Shown here: one piece after another, positions 15,101 through 18,335 of the stretch
How the letters are laid out: every line of letters begins with the position of its first letter
Numbering within the stretch: position 1 is the first letter of the stretch
Assembly (NCBI GenBank): GCA_023386365.1
Contig: JAEWJX010000020.1
Location: 1-18,335 of the forward strand
Direction of reading: 5' to 3'
Source: Actinomycetes bacterium
GTDB taxonomy: Bacteria; Actinomycetota; Actinomycetes; Actinomycetales; Microbacteriaceae
Length of the DNA: 18,335 nucleotides
Program-made: the position numbers and the translations under genes
The notes under the pieces: generated by a model
What the model was told of the DNA's origin: nothing
Databases searched by the model: none
Seen by the model: only the letters and a program-made list of their open reading frames with translations

Positions 15101-16171
15101 GCCGGAACGGCCCTCGACCCGGTGACCTTCACCATCGGAGCCGCGGGCGCCCCGCTCGGCGGGACGATCGTGCGCGCATCCGCGTCGAACGTCACCCCGG
15201 CGAACACTCCGGATGCGACGCCCCCCGCCACCGACGGGATCACCGTCACCGGCGACGCCGTCGAAGGCGGCACCATCACCGCCGAGGCCGACGGCTTCCA
15301 GCCGGGCGAGACCGACATCCTCGCGGTGATCTACTCGACGCCGACCGTGCTGGCCGAAGGCCTCACGGCGGATGCGAACGGTCGCGTCAGCTGGACCGGC
15401 GTGCTCCCCCGCGGGCTCACCGGCGAGCACACGCTCACCTTCCAGGGGTCGGTCGACCGCGGCATCGTGCTCGACATCCAGTCGGCCGCCGAGCTGCAGT
15501 GCACGGTGTCGGACGCGAGTCTCGTGTGGGGCTTCAAGGAGAGCTTCCGCGCCTACATCGACGGCTCCATCGCCAACGGCGAGTGGACCGCCGAGGGCGG
15601 CGCCAGCTACGAGACCCCCGTCTTCACCTGGGCGGGCGGCACCGGCGGTGCCGACCTCGAGGCGGGCGACCTCGACCTGCAGTTCCCGGGCTCGGTGCGC
15701 TTCACCGGACACGACGGCGCGCTCGACACCACCGTCGCGAACCCGCGGCTCGTGGTCGACGGCGACAGCGCCGTGCTGCTTCTCGACGTGACCGGCACCA
15801 CCCAGGCCGGCGACCCCGTGCAGGCGACCGCGGTCGAGTTCGCCGAACTCGACCTGTCGGGTGTCGAAGCCGCCCGCGAGGGCGACACCGTCACCTGGGC
15901 GGACGTACCCGCCACGCTGTCCGCGGCCGGCGCCGACGCCTTCGGCACCTACCCGCAGGGCGAAGCACTCGACCCGCTGACGATCGTCGCCACGGTCGAC
16001 AGCGCGTGCGGAAGCGCCGCCACACCGACGCCCGAGGCGACCGACGACACCGTCGAGCCCCAGCCGACCGCCGACGGGTGGCCGCTCTGGGCGACGATCC
16101 TCATCGTCGTGCTCGTGCTGCTGGCGATCGCCGCTCTGGTCGTCTTCCTGGTTCGCCGCCGGAAGGCCTGA
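12125..16171 (+). CDS. Secreted multidomain HtaA-domain protein, probable iron-regulated haem-binding surface protein
   Basis: The 1,348-residue protein starts with a signal peptide (basic MSYAPARVRSRAPW, hydrophobic core about 15-30, predicted cleavage after VANA at 34-37). Six unrecognised modules follow in the order A-A-B-B-A-A (12242-14641), then a Thr/Pro linker, an HtaA domain (14681-15160), an Ig-like segment (about 15232-15495), a second HtaA domain (about 15500-16010), a Pro/Thr/Asp stalk and a C-terminal TM helix with tail VRRRKA. Both HtaA domains keep the Tyr/His/Tyr set at the positions linked to haem binding in corynebacterial HtaA: Tyr at 14729 (FRSYV), His at 14879 (SGHGGALD), Tyr at 15095; and 15554, 15710, 15950. 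A Cys pair (15500, 16007) brackets the second. No LPXTG motif is seen, so anchoring is by the TM helix. The iron box argues for haem-iron capture. The alternative GTG at 12089 adds 12 residues. No HmuTUV genes or sortase are in the window. Confidence 0.93.
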   Translation: MSYAPARVRSRAPWTAFLLVPLLALATVLAPGSVANAATGVVTAEVTAASEASGLTVHVTGTGLDGITGVYAAIIEKGTEASVGTGGGYAAFGYWMPPGAGITGGAFDRTLTVPTANLDRDTQYEFLIWQGHSAPDATTIYARTDVAVSAAQWDAIFPPPAPVPTITTEVTAASAASGLTVRVVGSDFGAVTGAYAAVIVKGTEESVSAGGGYAGFGYWMTPGAITGGAFDKTIPVPTAALDRNAQYEVIVWQGHTAPDATTMYARADVTITSTQWNTVLPPTYGITVDSSGVAGGTVQVTGVLPASYVATDGSTQTTGVYLMYCAQPAGEPGSGASGRAGGTGNCNSASQKWVIQPGVAATPGTTQIGTVDGGVWTFTTTVTVPNGFGTKTCLDAATAASGAVQCGIALRLDHNSGAGANATYTYDRFVPVDVPAPAYGITVDQANIADGTVEVTGKFPTSYVATDGSTQTTGVYLMYCVQPAGEPGSGATGRAGGTGNCNSPAQKWVVQPGITATPGTTQIGTVSGGVWTFTTTVAVAETFGTKACLDATTAGDGGVQCGIAVRLDHNSGAGASATYTYDRFVPVTFAAPEPEPVPTITAQATAATAADGLTVRVVGSGFDGITGVYAALIEKGTESSVGTSSGYAAFGYWMPPAAGITGGAFDRTLVAPASALDAAKQYEVIVWQGHSAPNESTLYDRADVTVSDEQWAAIFPEVPTITAGVTAASKADGLTVNVIGTRFGSISTAYAAVIEKGTESQVTASGGYAGFGFWATPGSITGGAFDKDIVAATAKLDKTKQYEVIVWQAHSTPTASTIYARADVSVTAAQWALLFPAPSGPGTTPTTPTTPSLGAGSLVWGVKASFRSYVTGPIAGGAITTSGTGTSIAGYVFPQAGAASISGGLGTVAYSGSVRFSGHGGALDLRLSDPQVRIESATSGTLLVRVNGGERIGFAALALGSGSTLTDGSVKYTNAAATLTPAGADAFESFYGAGTALDPVTFTIGAAGAPLGGTIVRASASNVTPANTPDATPPATDGITVTGDAVEGGTITAEADGFQPGETDILAVIYSTPTVLAEGLTADANGRVSWTGVLPRGLTGEHTLTFQGSVDRGIVLDIQSAAELQCTVSDASLVWGFKESFRAYIDGSIANGEWTAEGGASYETPVFTWAGGTGGADLEAGDLDLQFPGSVRFTGHDGALDTTVANPRLVVDGDSAVLLLDVTGTTQAGDPVQATAVEFAELDLSGVEAAREGDTVTWADVPATLSAAGADAFGTYPQGEALDPLTIVATVDSACGSAATPTPEATDDTVEPQPTADGWPLWATILIVVLVLLAIAALVVFLVRRRKA
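12242..12973 (+). repeat. A-module tandem pair 1 (two copies, 372-bp period)
   Basis: Two in-frame copies of a module of about 124 residues start near 12242 and 12614. Shared features are EVTAAS..ASGLTV, KGTE, GGYA.FGYW, ITGGAFD, QYE..(I/V)WQGH and Y.R.DV. Rich conservation of Tyr, Trp and one His is notable. The module was not recognised as a named family; predicted structure is all-beta from the alternating hydrophobic pattern. Confidence 0.9.
12974..13903 (+). repeat. B-module tandem pair (two copies, exact 465-bp period)
   Basis: Two 155-residue copies (12974-13438 and 13439-13903) each begin YGITVD and end TYTYDRFVPV. Each carries four cysteines (contexts MYC, GNC, T/A-C-LD, VQC), consistent with two disulfides, and identical stretches such as SYVATDGSTQTTGVYLMYC. 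A DNA block beginning at 13043 and 13508 is identical for about 40 bases. The family was not recognised. Confidence 0.92.
13916..14641 (+). repeat. A-module tandem pair 2 (two copies, 363-bp period)
   Basis: Copies start near 13916 and 14279 and carry the same signature as the first A pair (KGTE, GYA.FG(Y/F)W, ITGGAFD, QYEVIVWQ.H, Y.RADV). The fourth copy has WQAHS and GFW substitutions in place of WQGHS and GYW. The symmetric A-A/B-B/A-A arrangement suggests duplication in pairs. Confidence 0.9.
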
Positions 16172-16184
16172 CCGGATCGAGACC

Positions 16185-16223
16185 CCGCCCGCCTGCCCCG
16201 GCGCACCCCGGGCAGGCGGGCGG
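16185..16223. terminator. Bidirectional terminator between convergent HtaA-domain and ispDF genes
   Basis: A perfect 14-bp GC-rich stem (16185-16198 with 16210-16223) encloses an 11-base loop, 13 bases after the HtaA-domain stop and 21 bases beyond the ispDF stop. It is followed by TTT on the plus strand. Its position suits termination of both converging transcripts. Confidence 0.85.
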
Positions 16224-16244
16224 TTTCGCGTCTCCGGGCTGAGG

Positions 16245-17411
16245 TCAGCGCGTCAGCAGCGCCGTCGCCACCGCCACGAGACCCTCCCCACGGCCGCTGA
16301 ATCCGAGACCGTCGGAGGTGGTGGCCGCGATGCTCACCGGCGCCCCCACGAGTTCGCCCAGGTGCGCCTCGATCTCGACGCGGCGCGACGCCAGCCGCGG
16401 GCGGTTCGCGATCACCTGAACGGCGACATTCCCCACGCGGAATCCGGCGCCCTCGACGAGCGCGAGCGTCTCACGCAGGAAGACCCCGCTGGCCGCTCCG
16501 GCGTACTCGGGGGCCGACGAGCCGAAGCGTCCGCCGATGTCACCGAGCCCGGCGGCCGACAGCAGCGCATCGCAGACGGCGTGGATGACCGCATCGCCGT
16601 CGCTGTGGCCCGCCAGCCCGGGCTCATCCGGGAAGTAGATCCCACCCAGCCAGAGAGGCACGGTGTCGTCGTACCGGTGCGCGTCGATGCCGACGCCGGT
16701 GCGGATACGGGCGCCCGCATCCAGCAGTTGCTCGGCACGGTGCAGGTCCCAGGGTGTGGTGATCTTGAACGCCCGTGCCTCGCCGGGAACCGTCACCACC
16801 TCGTGGCCGGCCGCGGTGAAGAGGGCGGCGTCGTCGGTGTGGTCGTCGGTTGCTGAGGCGTACGCGGCCACCAGGTCTGCACGCGGGAACCCCTGCGGCG
16901 TCTGCACGTGCACGAGCTCGCTGCGGTCGACCGACTCGATCACCCGCTCACCGTCGACGCGTTTGATGGTGTCGCTGACCGGCAACGCCGGGATCACGCC
17001 GGTAGCACCGCCGAGCACCGCCTGCGCGACACGGTCGATGAGCCCCGAGGGGGTGAGCGCCCGCGCCGCATCGTGCACGAGCACCGCCTCGATGCCGTCG
17101 CCGAGCACCGCCAGTCCCGCGGCGACTGAGCGTTGGCGGGTGTCGCCACCGGCGACCACGGTCAGGTACCCGGATGCCGACCCCGCGGCGTGTTCCGCGA
17201 TCGAACGCGCGCGGGCGACGAGCGCCGCCGGCGCCACCACGATCACCTGCGCCGGTTCGACGGCGCCGAACACCCCGCGCAACGCGTGCTCGAGGATCGT
17301 GACGCCGTGCACGGGCGCGAACGCCTTCGGCTCCGGGGCGCCGAGGCGCGTACCGCTGCCGGCCGCCACGACGACGACCGCGATGCGCACGCCATCCGGT
17401 AGAAAAGTCAT
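16245..17411 (-). CDS. ispDF: Bifunctional IspD/IspF enzyme of the MEP isoprenoid pathway
   Basis: The 388-residue fusion joins 2-C-methyl-D-erythritol 4-phosphate cytidylyltransferase (about 8-230) and 2-C-methyl-D-erythritol 2,4-cyclodiphosphate synthase (about 237-388). The IspD part has the CTP-binding VVVAAGSGTRLGAPEPKAF and VHDAARALT motifs. The IspF part has the metal ligands D243 and H245 (GIDAHRY) and H277 (GHSDGDAVIHAVCDAL), and ends with ATTSDGLGFSGRGEGL. The ATG at 17411 follows a TAGGCT element by six bases, so an own leaderless promoter is likely in addition to read-through from carD, which ends 52 bases upstream. IspE is not in this window. Confidence 0.96.
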   Translation of the reverse strand: MTFLPDGVRIAVVVVAAGSGTRLGAPEPKAFAPVHGVTILEHALRGVFGAVEPAQVIVVAPAALVARARSIAEHAAGSASGYLTVVAGGDTRQRSVAAGLAVLGDGIEAVLVHDAARALTPSGLIDRVAQAVLGGATGVIPALPVSDTIKRVDGERVIESVDRSELVHVQTPQGFPRADLVAAYASATDDHTDDAALFTAAGHEVVTVPGEARAFKITTPWDLHRAEQLLDAGARIRTGVGIDAHRYDDTVPLWLGGIYFPDEPGLAGHSDGDAVIHAVCDALLSAAGLGDIGGRFGSSAPEYAGAASGVFLRETLALVEGAGFRVGNVAVQVIANRPRLASRRVEIEAHLGELVGAPVSIAATTSDGLGFSGRGEGLVAVATALLTR

Positions 17412-17417
17412 GCGTCG

Positions 17418-17423
17418 AGCCTA
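17418..17423 (-). promoter_or_regulatory. -10 element of a leaderless ispDF promoter
   Basis: The minus strand reads TAGGCT, then CGACGC, then the ATG at 17411. The hexamer and the following CG are the same as upstream of the DUF4032 gene, and no Shine-Dalgarno precedes the ATG. Confidence 0.65.
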
Positions 17424-17463
17424 GAGCGGCCCGGCACCCGGCCGGATGACCGCCGAGAGGCGT

Positions 17464-17946
17464 TTAGGAGGCGAGGACCTCGTCGAGGACCGTCGAGGCC
17501 TTCTCTTCGTCGGTCTTCTCGGCGAGCGCCAGCTCGGAGATCAGGATCTGACGTGCCTTCGCGAGCATGCGCTTCTCACCCGCCGACAGGCCGCGGTCCT
17601 GGTCGCGACGCCACAGGTCGCGGACGACCTCGGAGACCTTGATGACATCGCCGGAGGCGAGCTTCTCGAGGTTGGCCTTGTAGCGGCGCGACCAGTTGGT
17701 CGGCTCCTCGGTGTAGGGGGCGCGCAGCACGTCGAACACGCGCTCCAGGCCCTCGGCGCCGACGACGTCCCGCACGCCCACGAGGTCGACGTTCTCCGCC
17801 GGCACCTCGATGGTCAGGTCACCCTGGGCGACCTTCAGCTTGAGGTAGATCTTGTCCTCGCCGCGGATGGTCCTGGTCTTGATCTCCTCGATCAACGCTG
17901 CACCGTGGTGCGGGTAGACAACCGTCTCCCCAACAGTGAAAGTCAT
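17464..17946 (-). CDS. carD: CarD family transcriptional regulator (RNA polymerase-binding)
   Basis: The 160-residue protein has the CarD layout: an N-terminal Tudor-like RNA-polymerase beta-binding domain (1-55, MTFTVGETVVYPHHGAALIEE start) and a C-terminal helical DNA-binding domain with the conserved Trp85 in NWSRRYK, which in mycobacterial CarD wedges into the minor groove at the upstream edge of the -10 bubble. CarD stabilises open complexes, especially at rRNA promoters. The ATG at 17946 has an AAAGGGGA ribosome binding site about nine bases upstream; the frame stays open to 18228, but the extension is non-homologous. It heads the carD-ispDF unit. Confidence 0.96.
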   Translation of the reverse strand: MTFTVGETVVYPHHGAALIEEIKTRTIRGEDKIYLKLKVAQGDLTIEVPAENVDLVGVRDVVGAEGLERVFDVLRAPYTEEPTNWSRRYKANLEKLASGDVIKVSEVVRDLWRRDQDRGLSAGEKRMLAKARQILISELALAEKTDEEKASTVLDEVLAS

Positions 17947-17974
17947 CTGCAGGTGTCCCCTTTCGCGGAGGGCC

Positions 17975-17980
17975 AGTCTA
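17975..17980 (-). promoter_or_regulatory. Putative carD -10 element
   Basis: The minus strand reads TAGACT (TAnnnT) 28 bases before the carD ATG, leaving a short leader that contains the AAAGGGGA ribosome binding site. No good -35 is visible at 16-18 bp spacing. Confidence 0.5.
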
Positions 17981-18211
17981 CCACGCGGACTCGGGGGGAC
18001 TTGGTGGAGATCCCCGGCGTTTGCGCAGGTCAGAGCGTTGCGTGCTGTGTCAGAGATCCGACACGCCGCGTGGCGGAGGTGCTGGACGGGCCGGTCGTGG
18101 CTAGTCTGCGACGAGGCCCCCGTGCGACCTCCCGCGCCCCGTGGCACGCGCCTGACCTGCGGGTTCGCCGCCGAGGGCGGGAGCCTCGTGCGCGGCCCGC
18201 CCCGCCCCACG

Positions 18212-18217
18212 TAGGCT
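18212..18217 (+). promoter_or_regulatory. Putative -10 element for the right-edge gene
   Basis: TAGGCT followed by CG, as at 6015 and on the minus strand at 17423-17418. It would give a leader of about 73 bases to the GTG at 18297, so unlike the others this gene would have a leadered mRNA with a ribosome binding site. Confidence 0.45.
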
Positions 18218-18296
18218 CGGCGCAGCACGCCGCGCGCGTGCGCCCGCCCCCTGCGCGCCCCGACGCGCCCGCCCCCGCTCGCCCCGAGGAGTCACC

Positions 18297-18335
18297 GTGG
18301 CCCGCAGCCGCGCGTCCGCCCGCCCCGTCGTCCTA
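18297..18335 (+). CDS. Start of an unidentified gene, cut by the window edge
   Basis: A GTG at 18297 is preceded by GAGGAG (18286-18291) with a five-base spacer, a strong ribosome binding site. Thirteen codons are visible (MARSRASARPVVL), basic and then turning hydrophobic, compatible with the beginning of a signal peptide. In Mycobacterium tuberculosis the gene divergent from carD is the lipoprotein gene lpqE, so a secreted or lipoprotein product is a reasonable guess by position only. Confidence 0.55.
   Translation, partial: MARSRASARPVVL

Larger units (their letters stand above)
17947..18296. other. Divergent intergenic region between carD and the right-edge gene
   Basis: This 350-base stretch has no supported gene. 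It holds the carD -10 and leader, a small inverted repeat (GTGTC at 18047-18051 and GACAC at 18060-18064), and a C-rich, purine-poor leader before the plus-strand gene. Open frames through it are typical GC-bias shadows. Confidence 0.6.

Noticed and set aside
12128..15712. Minus-strand open frame of 1,194 codons antisense to the HtaA-domain gene
   Set aside because: It is dominated by Gly, Ala, Arg, Asp and Val with no recognisable domain, mirrors the repeats of the plus-strand gene, and lacks a convincing start signal. Long antisense frames are expected at this GC content.
16020..16171. LPXTG sortase anchor at the HtaA-protein C-terminus
   Set aside because: The stalk before the TM helix has no LPXTG-like pentapeptide, and no sortase gene is in the window; the TM plus VRRRKA tail is a simple membrane anchor.
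17947..18228. N-terminal extension of carD by 94 codons
   Set aside because: The extension is unlike any CarD N-terminus, and a good ribosome binding site and -10 element lie inside it. The 160-residue form is the usual length.

Overview
The window is about 18.3 kb of very GC-rich (roughly 70%) DNA from an actinomycete, most likely a member of the Microbacteriaceae. This rests on the carD-ispDF-cysS-rlmB gene order, a fused IspD-IspF protein, a DUF4032 gene next to an orphan MsiK/UgpC-type sugar ABC ATPase, TAnnnT -10 elements only 6-7 bases before start codons (leaderless mRNAs), and an HtaA-type haem protein under a DtxR/IdeR-like iron box. No mobile element, integrase, rRNA or CRISPR array is visible.

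Left part (1-4.6 kb): the 3' part of a nitroreductase-family gene converges on a minus-strand pair, a small PLDc_N/SHOCT membrane protein and a 14-TM DHA2-type drug efflux pump. Next, also on the minus strand, are a membrane-anchored DsbA-like thiol oxidoreductase, tRNA-Thr(TGT), and a YdcZ/DUF606 DMT transporter whose ATG shares the last base of the tRNA's encoded CCA.

Centre (4.6-9.5 kb, plus strand): a stand-alone sugar-ABC ATPase with a strong UUCG-loop terminator, then a DUF4032 kinase-fold-like protein and an MMPL/RND-type transporter.

Right part (9.5-18.3 kb): on the minus strand lie the housekeeping genes carD, ispDF, cysS and rlmB, which are contiguous in many actinobacteria (in Mycobacterium tuberculosis, Rv3583c to Rv3579c). 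Here a single 4-kb plus-strand gene sits between ispDF and cysS. It encodes a secreted, membrane-anchored protein of about 1,350 residues with module order A-A-B-B-A-A-HtaA-Ig-HtaA. Its promoter overlaps a near-perfect 19-bp DtxR/IdeR box, so it is very probably an iron-repressed surface haem-binding protein. The A and B modules were not recognised. This gene is the most novel item in the window. At the right edge a new plus-strand gene starts divergently from carD.
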